A stretch of 64,000 nt of DNA from Planctomycetaceae bacterium. Lineage in GTDB: Bacteria > Planctomycetota > UBA1135 > GCA-002686595. Within the stretch, counting starts at the first letter, position 1; each line of letters starts with the position of its first letter. A model generated the notes under the pieces. It searched no databases and was not told the DNA's origin. It saw only the letters and a list, made by a program, of their open reading frames with translations. Position numbers and translations under genes: made by a program. The stretch covers positions 153,931-217,930 of the forward strand of contig WYBT01000019.1 of the NCBI GenBank assembly GCA_011525785.1. The letters are read 5' to 3'. Shown in pieces: positions 24,831 to 32,606 of the stretch.

Positions 24831-24856
24831 CGCGAACGGTGCGTTAGCGCTCGCTG

Positions 24857-24891
24857 CGCCGGCGCCTGTGCGGGAAGCGCAGGCGCCGGCG
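24857..24891 (+). terminator. Strong hairpin after the 22182 gene
   Basis: A 15-base stem with one T-G wobble (CGCCGGCGCCTGTGC against GCGCAGGCGCCGGCG) and a five-base loop GGGAA lies 26 bases after the stop codon. No T-run follows, so it would be an atypical intrinsic terminator or an end-stabilising structure. Confidence 0.55.
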
Positions 24892-24956
24892 ACTGTCGCT
24901 GTCGCTGTCGGACTCACCCCAGCAGCTCCGCGCGCCCGCGACGTAGACTGCGAGCG

Positions 24957-25304
24957 ATGAGGCAGAGCAAGCGACGCTCGGTGTGTCCCGTGGCCTGCAC
25001 GCTGGATCTGATCGGCGATCGCTGGACGCTGCTGGTCGTGCGCGACCTCATGGCGGGCAAGAGCCACTTCCACGAGTTCGCCAAGTCGCCCGAGCGCATC
25101 GCCACGAACATCCTGGCCGATCGCTTGGCGCGCTTGGAGAAGGACAAGCTGATCGCGAGCTACCCCTCGAGCGTGCGCGCCGGCGCGTTCGAGTACCGCC
25201 TGACCGAACGCGGGCGCTCGCTGCGGCCCGTGCTCGAAGCGGTGCGCGACTGGGGGCTCGCCAACGTGCGCGGTGCGCGAGCGCAGATCCAAGTCGAGCC
25301 CTGA
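24957..25304 (+). CDS. HxlR family transcriptional regulator
   Basis: The 115-residue protein is a typical HxlR-type winged helix. It has VCPVACTLDLIGDRWTLLVV (N-terminal Cys and the W-TLL helix), the recognition region FHEFAKSPERIATNILADRL and the wing GAFEYRLTERGRSL. A Cys near residue 10 and another at 14 could make it redox-responsive, as in some family members. The length is normal. It is cytoplasmic. No divergent target gene lies next to it. The 22182 gene is on the same strand and ends 126 bases upstream, behind a hairpin. Confidence 0.92.
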   Translation: MRQSKRRSVCPVACTLDLIGDRWTLLVVRDLMAGKSHFHEFAKSPERIATNILADRLARLEKDKLIASYPSSVRAGAFEYRLTERGRSLRPVLEAVRDWGLANVRGARAQIQVEP

Positions 25305-25317
25305 CGGCGGCGCAGGT

Positions 25318-26304
25318 TCAACGCAGCTTCGCCAGCTCTTCGGCGAGCCACTCGAGTTCGAGATGCGCGGCGTGGAGTTCGGCCGCGTGCGTCTCGATCG
25401 CGATCTCCGCGCGCTCGAGTTGGTGCACCGAGGCGAGGCCGTTCTGTGCGAGAGCGCGCGTCTGTCCGAGCGTGCGCTGCGCGGCGTCGAGCTCGAGTCG
25501 GGACAGCTCGCGACGAGCGCGCGCATGCGCCTCGAGGTCGAGCAGCTCGACCCGCGCCGGGTCGCCGCGGCCCGTTGCGAACTCTGCGCGCAGTTGAATG
25601 CGCGTCCGTGTGAGCGCCAGTCGCTCCGCCAGGCGATCCGCGGCCAGCTTCGCTGCCTGCGCCTTTGCTGAAGTCTCGACCCCACTCGCCACCAGCACGT
25701 CGGCGCGCTGCACCAGCTCCTGCGCGGCGTTGAGCTGTTCGACGAGCGAAGTGCGTTCGTGTTCCAGCCGCTCGCGCACCATGTCGCGCGCGCCGACCCG
25801 AGGCGCTCCGAGGTTGCGTTGAGGCGCGCGCCCCGTGGCTTCGAGCTCCTCGGCGTCGATACGTTCGAGCGCGACGCGTTCGACGGCGCGCGCGAGCTCC
25901 GCACGCGCCTGGATCACGCGCGTCGAAGGCGCAAGGCCGGCGGCGTGCTCGCGCTGCGCACGTTCGAACTCCTCGCGCGCGCGGCGCTCTTGCACGAGCG
26001 CGAGCTGCACCAGCACGTGTTGTTGCGAGACCAGCGCCTGCGCGCCACGGGAGCGAAGCGCGCTCTGCGCCGCCCAGGCGCCGCCGCCGCCCAGCGCGAG
26101 CGCGACGGCGAAGACCGCCGCGAGCGGCGCAAGCGCGCGGCGGCTGGGGCGCGTGACGGCGTGCTCGTTCGCGCCGACCGCGGCGCTCGCCACGGGCCGT
26201 GCGAAACGCGCCTCGCGGCGCAGCGCGCGCCGCAGCTCCCACTCCAAGTGCTCGGCAAAGCGCGGGTCGGGTCGTTCGTCCTCGAGCGGCAGTTCGGCGT
26301 TCAT
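25318..26304 (-). CDS. Single-pass membrane protein with long coiled coil, coupled to an ECF sigma factor
   Basis: The 328-residue protein starts at ATG 26304 and overlaps the sigma factor stop as ATGA. The N-terminal 60 residues are cytoplasmic (PRFAEHLEWELRRALRREAR). One transmembrane helix lies near residue 65 (LAPLAAVFAVALALGGGGAW). The rest is helical coiled coil (REEFERAQREHAAGLAPSTR, EHERTSLVEQLNAAQELVQR), resembling the periplasmic part of TolC or membrane fusion proteins. In this position an anti-sigma factor is expected, yet I see no zinc anti-sigma HxxxCxxC motif. Function as a sigma partner is inferred from position alone. Confidence 0.7.
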   Translation of the reverse strand: MNAELPLEDERPDPRFAEHLEWELRRALRREARFARPVASAAVGANEHAVTRPSRRALAPLAAVFAVALALGGGGAWAAQSALRSRGAQALVSQQHVLVQLALVQERRAREEFERAQREHAAGLAPSTRVIQARAELARAVERVALERIDAEELEATGRAPQRNLGAPRVGARDMVRERLEHERTSLVEQLNAAQELVQRADVLVASGVETSAKAQAAKLAADRLAERLALTRTRIQLRAEFATGRGDPARVELLDLEAHARARRELSRLELDAAQRTLGQTRALAQNGLASVHQLERAEIAIETHAAELHAAHLELEWLAEELAKLR

Positions 26305-26798
26305 AGCAGCTTCTTCTCCAGGTACTCGCGCAGCTTGCGCCGCGCTCGGTGCAGGCGGCCTTCAATGGCCCGCTCGCTCGCTCCGCGTTCGCGCGCCAGC
26401 TCGCGAGTGCTCGCTCCTTCGACGTGGAACTGCTCGATGAGCCGCGCGTCGTCGCCCTCCAGGCGCGCCATTCCCTTTCGCACAGCCTCGCCGTCGACTT
26501 CGTCGCGAGTCTCTTCCGCCAGCGACTCCAGCTCCACCGCGGCCGGCGCGCCGCGTCGACTCGCGCGGCGGCGTTCGTTGCTGAGCAGGTTCGCAGCCGT
26601 GGTCTTGAGCCACGCCAGCGGCTCGCGCGGCAGACCTTGGCTGCGCCAGGTCTCGAGCGCGCGCAGCCAGGTCTCCTGCGTCACGTCCTCGGCGCGCGCG
26701 CGGTCGCCGCCACAGCGCCGCGCCACGAAGGCGTACAGCTCGGGCAGCGTCTCGCGGAACACGCGCAGCGTCGCATCGGCTTGGTCCACGCGCCCCAT
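26301..26798 (-). CDS. ECF sigma factor
   Basis: The 165-residue protein starts at ATG 26798 (MGRVDQADATLRVF). Region 2 is LYAFVARRCGGDRARAEDVT, TWLRALETWRSQ and LAWLKTTAANLLSNERRR. Region 4 is EGDDARLIEQFHVEGASTRE and ASERAIEGRLHRARRKLREY. It is a normal-length group IV sigma factor. The stop overlaps the start of the coiled-coil membrane protein. An in-frame start nine codons upstream exists but adds Arg-rich residues. The hairpin at 26843 lies upstream, near the probable promoter. The signal and regulon cannot be read from the sequence. Confidence 0.92.
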   Translation of the reverse strand: MGRVDQADATLRVFRETLPELYAFVARRCGGDRARAEDVTQETWLRALETWRSQGLPREPLAWLKTTAANLLSNERRRASRRGAPAAVELESLAEETRDEVDGEAVRKGMARLEGDDARLIEQFHVEGASTRELARERGASERAIEGRLHRARRKLREYLEKKLL

Positions 26799-26842
26799 GA
26801 CACCCCGGCGCGCGCGATCCCACACGCATTCCGATGAAGAAC

Positions 26843-26879
26843 CTGGCTCTCCCCGCCGGCGTGCGACGGGGAGAGCCAG
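26843..26879. terminator. Perfect 13-base hairpin between a remnant and a sigma gene
   Basis: CTGGCTCTCCCCG at 26843-26855 pairs perfectly with CGGGGAGAGCCAG at 26867-26879 around an 11-base loop. It lies between the remnant gene end (26905) and the sigma gene start (26798), and would stop minus-strand transcription. The arm resembles, but does not match, the CCAGGCTCC motif of the RAYT ends, so it could also be a decayed repeat. No T-tract is present. Confidence 0.55.
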
Positions 26880-26904
26880 ATGTCGTGTTGCCAGGTCAGA
26901 GCGA

Positions 26905-27297
26905 CTACGGCGCCACTTTGAAGCGGATCGCGTTGCTGCGGCTGCTGCCGAAGCTCGCGGCCGGATCGCGCGCCCAGAACTGGCAGTGCACTTCCTGGCC
27001 GAGCAGCAGTTCCGGGTCCAGGCCGGCCCGAATCGTCGGATTGAAGTCCAAGAGGAAGACGCCCGAGCAATCCGGCGCGCCGCTGTTTCCTCCAGAGTTC
27101 AACACGCCCGAGCGACGCGTCGGCGACGCGACGCACTTGAACCCGCCCTGGTAGGGAGTCGCGAGGGGCGCGAAGCCGTAGGACATCAGGCCGCTGCGTT
27201 GGTTGATCTGGTTGCTGCAGCTGATCCAGAACGGCCGCGAACTCGTGAGGCTGGCTGTGTTCAGCGCCGGGCCGAGGCTCGACTCGAAACAGCGTGC
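26905..27297 (-). pseudogene. Remnant of planctomycete C-terminal domain
   Basis: This frame is open after a stop codon at 27300-27298 and reads through a nearly complete C-terminal domain. It contains LTSSRPFWISCSNQINQRSG, LMSYGFAPLATPYQGGFKCV, SPTRRSGVLNSGG, FLLDFNPTI, CQFWARDPAAS and NAIRFKVAP. The repeat or catalytic part that usually precedes this domain is missing, as is a signal peptide. The first in-frame ATG would only give 93 residues beginning within the domain. It is therefore probably the decayed 3' end of a gene. A sequencing frameshift at the stop would be an alternative. Confidence 0.7.
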
Positions 27298-27404
27298 TCA
27301 CTTCATGCGCCGGAGGACTCGAGAGGGCCCGGCTCGCACGTTTCGTTTCCGAGGGTGCGCGCAGTAGCTTGCAAAGTGCAAGCGAGCGGCCCAGGCTAGA
27401 CGCC

Positions 27405-27950
27405 GTGCAAGGTCAACGACGTTGGATCCGCTCCCCGTGGCGCTGGGGCAGCGCCCTGCTGCTCGCGCTCGCCGGCGCCTCCGCAGCTCTGGCGGGGTGC
27501 ACGATCGCTACGCCGCTTCGGACGACCACCGCCTGGAAGGAACTCGAGCCGGTCGGCCCGGAGCTGACCGTGGCGCTCACCTACGCCGAGCTCGACCCCG
27601 TACGACGCGCCGCCTTCGACGCAGGCACAGCGCGGCTGTTCGAGCGACTCGACACCGTCGATGGGCTGCTCGCCTACTCGCGCCGCAAGCGGCTGTTCGG
27701 CAGCGAAGCCTGGACGCTGACGCTGTGGCGCGACGAGCGCGCGCACGACGACTTCGTCGACGCGCAGAGCCATTCGCAAGCTCGACGCGAAGGCCGTGCG
27801 GCGCTCGTGAAGGCCAAGTTCCTCACGCTGCCCTGGCCGCGCGAGCGCGGGCTGCCGAAGTGGGGTGAGTTGCTCCCGCAGCTCGACGCGCTCGAGCCGC
27901 TCGTCTACTCCCGTCGCGGCTCGACCGCGCTCGCTCCGCTCGACGACTGA
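27405..27950 (+). CDS. Lipoprotein with ABM/DUF3291-like domain
   Basis: The 181-residue protein is read from GTG 27405. It has a basic N-terminus (RRWIRSPWRWG) and a hydrophobic stretch ending in a lipobox (ALAGASAALAGC). The mature part resembles the antibiotic-biosynthesis-monooxygenase fold: VALTYAELDPVRRAAFD, LLAYSRRKRLFGSEAWTLTL and RDERAHDDFVDAQSHSQARR. In this fold the segment WRDERAHDDFVDAQSH typically forms the second strand and helix. Enzyme activity is not established. The start is uncertain, since upstream in-frame codons exist, but the lipobox supports a start near here. Confidence 0.65.
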   Translation: MQGQRRWIRSPWRWGSALLLALAGASAALAGCTIATPLRTTTAWKELEPVGPELTVALTYAELDPVRRAAFDAGTARLFERLDTVDGLLAYSRRKRLFGSEAWTLTLWRDERAHDDFVDAQSHSQARREGRAALVKAKFLTLPWPRERGLPKWGELLPQLDALEPLVYSRRGSTALAPLDD

Positions 27951-27996
27951 TCGCGCGTGATCGCGACGCCATCTCGCCCTGCAAGGAGCCCTCGAC

Positions 27997-28304
27997 ATGC
28001 ACCGACGACTCGCGCCGAGCGCGCAACTGCTGCGTGCGTCCTCTTGCTTGTCGGGTGTGCCAGCGTCCCGCCCGCGTGGAGCGATCCGAGCCCGTTGCCC
28101 GAGGGCGCCGCCGAGTCCGGCGTGGTGTTGGGCGTCCTGATCGAGGCGCGATCATGGCCGAGCTGGGAGTCGCGCAAGGCCAGCGTGGACTGGAAGTGCG
28201 CGCTCAGCGCTTGGTGCGCGAAACCTGGAAAGGAGATCCCGGCCCGGCCCTCCCGAAGAGCGGGCTTCCAAGCGCACGGCTTCGCTTGCCGTCGCGTGGC
28301 TTGA
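27997..28304 (+). pseudogene. Possible frameshifted small lipoprotein
   Basis: An AAGGAG ribosome site lies before ATG 27997 (MHRRLAPSAQLLRAS), but that frame stops after 47 codons. In the neighbouring frame the sequence continues as ACVLLLVGCASVPPAWSDPS and LPEGAAESGVVLGVLIEA, a plausible lipoprotein signal end (LLLVGC) and mature start. Joining the two frames near residue 12 would give a normal lipoprotein. The later part (CALSAWCAKPGKEIP) looks non-coding. I infer a decayed or frameshifted gene. Nothing else occupies this 427-base gap. Confidence 0.35.
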
Positions 28305-28377
28305 CGGATCGGCGACCCTCAGCGACTCTTTACTGGGCGGACGGCAGTAACGGTCTCGAGCGGAGCCGAGTTTCAGC

Positions 28378-30960
28378 ATGAGCAATAGCGTGTCGCCTGT
28401 CCGTATCGCCCTTTTGGTAGCGATTGGAACGCTCGCCGCCTCCGGTACGGACCACCCGGGGCTGACTCCAGATGGGGAAGATCGCGCGGCCAAAGCTGCC
28501 GATGCCGTGCCCGAAGAATTGGCCGCCGCCGACTGGTCGAGCATCCGCGCCGCCTACGAGGCGGGCCGGCACAAGATCGTCGCCGTCGACGGCGCCTGCG
28601 GAGCTGAGCACAGCTGGAACGCCCGCAATCCCGGGCAAGGCTTGAACGCTACGTTCGACGAGCGTGGGTTCACGACAAGCCCGGACTCCGGTGGTTGGAG
28701 CTGGGGCCTCGACCTTCAAGGCTACGGCTGGGGCGTCGCAAGTCTGGTGACCACGCCGTGCGCCACCTCCACCGACGGCGGCCGCCTCTCGCGTGTGTGG
28801 GATGAACGTCTCACCGAGTGGTACGTCAACGACTCACGTGGTCTCGAGCACGGCTTCACCGTTGCGAGCAGGCCGGCGAGTGCAAGCGCGCCGCTGACCT
28901 TGGATCTCTCCGTTCGCGGCGGTCTGCTGCCTGTCGTTTCGCCCGACGGCCGCAACGTGGCGTTCACGGACGCGCAAGGCGCCACGGCGCTCAACTACAA
29001 CGGTCTGACGGTGTTCGACGCGGCCGGAAAGTCTGTGAGTGCGAAGTGGTTTTCGATCGACGGCGATCGCCTCCGCCTTGAGGTCGACGATGCTGGCGCG
29101 CACTATCCACTCACGATCGACCCGATCGTGCAGCAGGCCTACCTCAAGGCCTCCAATACCGGCGTTGACGACTGGTTTGGCCACTCGGTAGCCGTGAGCG
29201 GCGACACGGTGGTCGTCGGGGCGCCGCTGGAGGACAGCAACGCCTCGGGCGTCAACGGCAACCAGGCCGACGACAGCGGCGGCAACTCCGGTGCGGCCTA
29301 CGTCTTCTTTCGCTCGGGCGGCGTCTGGAGCCAACAGGCCTACCTCAAGGCCTCCAATTCCGGCGTGAGCGACTGGTTTGGCGTCTCGGTCGCCGTGAGC
29401 GGCGACACGGTGGTCGTCGGTGCGCGATACGAGGCCAGCAACGCCACGGGTGTGAACGGCAATCAGATGAACAACAGCGCCCCGGAATCCGGCGCCGCGT
29501 ATGTGTTTGTCCGATCGGGCGGCGTCTGGAGCCAGCAGGCCTACCTCAAGGCTTCCAACACTGCGCCGAGCGATTATTTCGGCGGGATCGTGGCAGTTAG
29601 CGGCGACACGGTGGTAGTCGGGGCGACTGGAGAGGACAGCAACGCCTCGGGCGTGAACAGCGATCAGACCAACAACAGCGCCCCCAACTCCGGTGCGGCG
29701 TATGTGTTTGTCCGCTCGGGCGGAGTGTGGAGCCAGCAGGCCTATCTCAAGGCCTCCAATACCGGGGTGGACGACAACTTCGGCTGGGCGGTTGCCATTT
29801 GCGGCGACACGGTGGTGGTCGGGGCGCTTGGAGAGGACAGCAACGCGTCGGGCGTGAACGGCGATCAGACCAACAACAGCGCCACCAATTCCGGTGCGGC
29901 GTATGTGTTTGTCCGCTCGGGCGGAGTATGGAGCCAGCAGGCCTACCTCAAGGCCTCCAATACTGGTGCGAACGACTGGTTCAGCTGGTCAGTGGCTGTG
30001 AGCGGCGACACGGTGGTGGTCGGGGCGCTTGCAGAGGACAGCAACGCTACGGGTGTCAACGGCAACCAAGCGAACAACAGCGCCAGCGGCTCCGGCGCAG
30101 CTTACGTCTTCGTCCGCTCAGGCGGCGTCTGGAGCCAGCAGGCCTACTTGAAGGCTTCAAATGCCGAGTCTGACGACGGTTTCGGCCAATCGGTGTCGGT
30201 CAGCGGCGACAAGGTGGTGATTTCAGCGTGGCGGGAGTCCAGCAACGCCACCGGCGTGAACGGCAATCAAGCAGACAACAGCTTGCTACGCGCGGGCGCG
30301 GCCTACGTTTTCGTTCGCGCGAGCGGCATCTGGAGCCAGCAGGCCTACCTCAAGGCTTCCAACTCCGGGTTTGCCGACAGGTTCGGCTGGTCGGTGTCCG
30401 TCAGCGGCGACACAGTCGTGGTCGGAGCGATATGGGAGTCCAGCAACGCCACGGGCGTGAACGGCAACCAAGCGGACAACAGCGCCACGGACTCTGGCGC
30501 TGCGTACGTCTTCAGCTTCTCCAGTACGGTTACGTACTGCACGGCAGGGACATCGTCCAACGGCTGCGTGCCGTCGATCAGCGCGACGGGAACTCCGAGC
30601 ATCGCTGCGGCCTCGGGCTTCTCGATCAACGTCGCGAACGTCGAAGGCCAGAAGCAGGGCCTCATCTTCTACGGCATCAGCGGTCAGACCGCGCTGCCGT
30701 GGGCAGCAGGCAGCACGAGCTTCTTCTGCGTGAAGTCGCCGACGCAGCGCATGGGCGCACAACTCAGCGGCGGAACCTTCGGCGCCTGCGACGGCAGTCT
30801 CAGCCAGGACTGGCTCGCGTTCGTCGCCGCCAATCCTGGCGCACTCGGCGCGCCGTACTCCGTCGGCCAGATCGTCAACGCGCAGGCCTGGTACCGCGAC
30901 CCGCCGGCAATGAAGACCACGAACCTCAGCGACGCGCTCGAGTTCGTGACCCAGCCGTAG
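28378..30960 (+). CDS. Exported FG-GAP repeat protein with seven near-identical repeats
   Basis: The 860-residue protein begins MSNSVSPVRIALLVAIGTLA, a signal peptide. Residues about 60-250 are a unique beta-rich domain (SWNARNPGQGLNATFDERGF, GFTVASRPASASAPLTLDL). Residues 252-720 are seven 67-residue repeats, each beginning QQAYLKASN and containing DWFG-SVAVSGDTVVVGA and GAAYVFVRSGGVWS. This is the FG-GAP/integrin-alpha-type propeller pattern. The C-terminal 140 residues are the shared planctomycete domain (YCTAGTSSNGC, GFSINVANVEGQKQGLIFYG, FFCVKSPTQR, DALEFVTQP). The gene is somewhat less GC-rich than its surroundings. It is probably on the surface or secreted. Confidence 0.85.
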   Translation: MSNSVSPVRIALLVAIGTLAASGTDHPGLTPDGEDRAAKAADAVPEELAAADWSSIRAAYEAGRHKIVAVDGACGAEHSWNARNPGQGLNATFDERGFTTSPDSGGWSWGLDLQGYGWGVASLVTTPCATSTDGGRLSRVWDERLTEWYVNDSRGLEHGFTVASRPASASAPLTLDLSVRGGLLPVVSPDGRNVAFTDAQGATALNYNGLTVFDAAGKSVSAKWFSIDGDRLRLEVDDAGAHYPLTIDPIVQQAYLKASNTGVDDWFGHSVAVSGDTVVVGAPLEDSNASGVNGNQADDSGGNSGAAYVFFRSGGVWSQQAYLKASNSGVSDWFGVSVAVSGDTVVVGARYEASNATGVNGNQMNNSAPESGAAYVFVRSGGVWSQQAYLKASNTAPSDYFGGIVAVSGDTVVVGATGEDSNASGVNSDQTNNSAPNSGAAYVFVRSGGVWSQQAYLKASNTGVDDNFGWAVAICGDTVVVGALGEDSNASGVNGDQTNNSATNSGAAYVFVRSGGVWSQQAYLKASNTGANDWFSWSVAVSGDTVVVGALAEDSNATGVNGNQANNSASGSGAAYVFVRSGGVWSQQAYLKASNAESDDGFGQSVSVSGDKVVISAWRESSNATGVNGNQADNSLLRAGAAYVFVRASGIWSQQAYLKASNSGFADRFGWSVSVSGDTVVVGAIWESSNATGVNGNQADNSATDSGAAYVFSFSSTVTYCTAGTSSNGCVPSISATGTPSIAAASGFSINVANVEGQKQGLIFYGISGQTALPWAAGSTSFFCVKSPTQRMGAQLSGGTFGACDGSLSQDWLAFVAANPGALGAPYSVGQIVNAQAWYRDPPAMKTTNLSDALEFVTQP
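29131..30537 (+). repeat. Seven tandem 201-base coding repeats
   Basis: Seven units of 201 bases (67 codons) begin at 29131 and recur at exact 201-base steps; the seventh starts at 30337. Each begins CAGCAGGCCTAC or a close variant and contains a conserved GGCGACACGGTGGT block. Identity is high enough at DNA level for recombination to change copy number. Confidence 0.9.
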
Positions 30961-31056
30961 CGCACAAGGCGATCTTCGGAAGCCGCGCGCGCGTTTGCTC
31001 CGTGCTCGTCTGGCATGGGCACGCGGCGCGGCGACCTGCCCGATGCGCTTCTGCGG

Positions 31057-32322
31057 TCAGTGACGAGCTGCAGCCGCGGCGCGCGCGAGCTCGTACTCCT
31101 CGAGGAACTCCTCGTGGAGTCGGCGGATCGTGAAGTGGGCCTCGAGGCGGCGGCGGCCGGCCTCGCCCATCGCGCGGCGCAGCGCCGGGTCGCGTAGGAG
31201 GCGCGCGATGCACTCGGCGAACTCGCGCACCTGGAACGGATTGGCGACCAGGCCCGTGACGCCGTGCTCGACCACTTCCTTGCAGCCGCCGAAACCCGTT
31301 GCGACGACCGGCTTGGAGTGCTCCATGGCCTCGAGGTTGACGAGGCCGAAGGTCTCGAGGCAGATCGAGGGCGACACGAGCACGTCGAGCGCCGCGTAGG
31401 CCGCGCCGAGCTCCGCGCCGTCGAGCCAGCCCGTCGGCACGACCATGTCGGCCACGCCGCGCTCGGCGGCGGCGAAGCTGAACTCGCGCTCGTACAAATC
31501 GCTCTTGCCCATCACGAGCAGGCGCAGCTGCGGAAACTCCGTCCGCAGGTGCGCGAGCATGTCGAAGAGCTGCAGGATGCCCTTGAGCGCGTGGAGGCGG
31601 CCGCCCATCGCGATGAGCAGCTTGCCCTCGAGCCGATGCTTGGCGCGAAAGGCGCGCACCGCGTCCTCGCCGGGCAATTGCGGCTGCAGGCGGAGCGCGT
31701 TGTGGATCGTGCGGTCGACGCGGATGCCGTTGGCGCGCACCGCGGCGCCCAGCTCGTCCGAGACCACGGTGAAGCGGTCGACGTCGCGCGCGAGCACTGT
31801 CGCGATGCGCGCGTTGCGGTCGGGGCGATAGCGAAAGCGCTGGCACGGCAGGCACTTCTGCCAGTGCGCTTGGTAGTCGCGCAGCGCCCAACCGTGCTCA
31901 GCGCCGCCGTGGAAGCAGTCGAGCTTCTGGTAGCAGTAGGTCATCGAGTCGTGCGCGGTGAACACGACGCCCGCGCCCGCGGCGCGCGCTTCGGTGAGCG
32001 CGGCGTACGAGAGGTGCGAGTGGATCAGGTGCGAGTGCGCGACGTCCGGCTTCCACTCGGCCAGCACCGCGCGCAGCGGCGCGATCACGGCGCGGTTGCG
32101 CAGCGACTTCCAAGCTCGAAAGCGCGCCGGATAGTCCGAGTGGATGCGCACCAGCTCGGTTCCCTCGACCGTCGCGCGTCCCGCGAGCGCGCGATCGGGC
32201 GTGGTGGTGACGAGCAGGGTCTCGTGCCCGTCCGCGCGCAGCAGCTCGGCCTGCTGGTAGATCTGGCGCACCGACGAGCCGATGCGCGGATCCCACAGGT
32301 CGCAGAGGAACAGGATGCGCAC
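31057..32322 (-). CDS. Family 4 type glycosyltransferase
   Basis: The 421-residue protein starts at GTG 32322. The N-terminal domain has RILFLCDLWDPRIGSSVRQI, typical of GT-B enzymes. The C-terminal domain has GGRLHALKGILQLFDML, VVPTGWLDGAELGAAYAALD and the EX7E motif in ETFGLVNLEAMEHSKPVV, followed by GFGGCKEVVEHGVTGLVANP. This is the family 4 pattern of retaining glycosyltransferases that use nucleotide sugars. A Cys-rich patch (CLPCQRFRY) near residue 160 is unusual in the family but known in some relatives. It is cytoplasmic or peripheral. No polysaccharide cluster surrounds it, so its acceptor is unknown. Confidence 0.92.
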   Translation of the reverse strand: MRILFLCDLWDPRIGSSVRQIYQQAELLRADGHETLLVTTTPDRALAGRATVEGTELVRIHSDYPARFRAWKSLRNRAVIAPLRAVLAEWKPDVAHSHLIHSHLSYAALTEARAAGAGVVFTAHDSMTYCYQKLDCFHGGAEHGWALRDYQAHWQKCLPCQRFRYRPDRNARIATVLARDVDRFTVVSDELGAAVRANGIRVDRTIHNALRLQPQLPGEDAVRAFRAKHRLEGKLLIAMGGRLHALKGILQLFDMLAHLRTEFPQLRLLVMGKSDLYEREFSFAAAERGVADMVVPTGWLDGAELGAAYAALDVLVSPSICLETFGLVNLEAMEHSKPVVATGFGGCKEVVEHGVTGLVANPFQVREFAECIARLLRDPALRRAMGEAGRRRLEAHFTIRRLHEEFLEEYELARAAAAARH

Positions 32323-32354
32323 GGGATACGGCTCGCTCGCGCGCTAGCCGCGCT

Positions 32355-32591
32355 TCACTTGCAGAGCTTGGCCACCAGCTCTTCGACCTTGTCCGACAGT
32401 TCGCGCGCGAAGTCCTCGCCGAAGTCGGCCTCGAGCACGTCGATCTCGCTGAACTGGTAGCGCCCGCTCGCGCGGTTGAAGGGGATGCCGTACTCCCACT
32501 TGTTCCCGTCCGAGGCGTGGATCACCACCGCGATCTGGTCGTCGCCCTCGACGGGCTCGACGGTGTACTTGACGACTTCGTAGTGGCTCAT
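32355..32591 (-). CDS. Small acidic protein of unknown function
   Basis: The 78-residue protein (MSHYEVVKYTVEPVEGDDQI) is acidic, has no signal peptide, and ends ELSDKVEELVAKLCK, a likely amphipathic helix. The middle (VIHASDGNKWEYGIPFNRAS) looks like a small beta-sheet. It lies 15 bases after the mltA stop on the same strand and 33 bases before the end of the glycosyltransferase, so it is probably cotranscribed with mltA. I do not recognise a named family. Confidence 0.7.
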   Translation of the reverse strand: MSHYEVVKYTVEPVEGDDQIAVVIHASDGNKWEYGIPFNRASGRYQFSEIDVLEADFGEDFARELSDKVEELVAKLCK

Positions 32592-32606
32592 GGCGCGGAT
32601 GGGGCG

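Noticed and set aside
29131..30537. Regularly spaced repeats suggesting a CRISPR array
   Set aside because: The unit is 201 bases, in frame and encodes FG-GAP-like segments, so it is a coding repeat.
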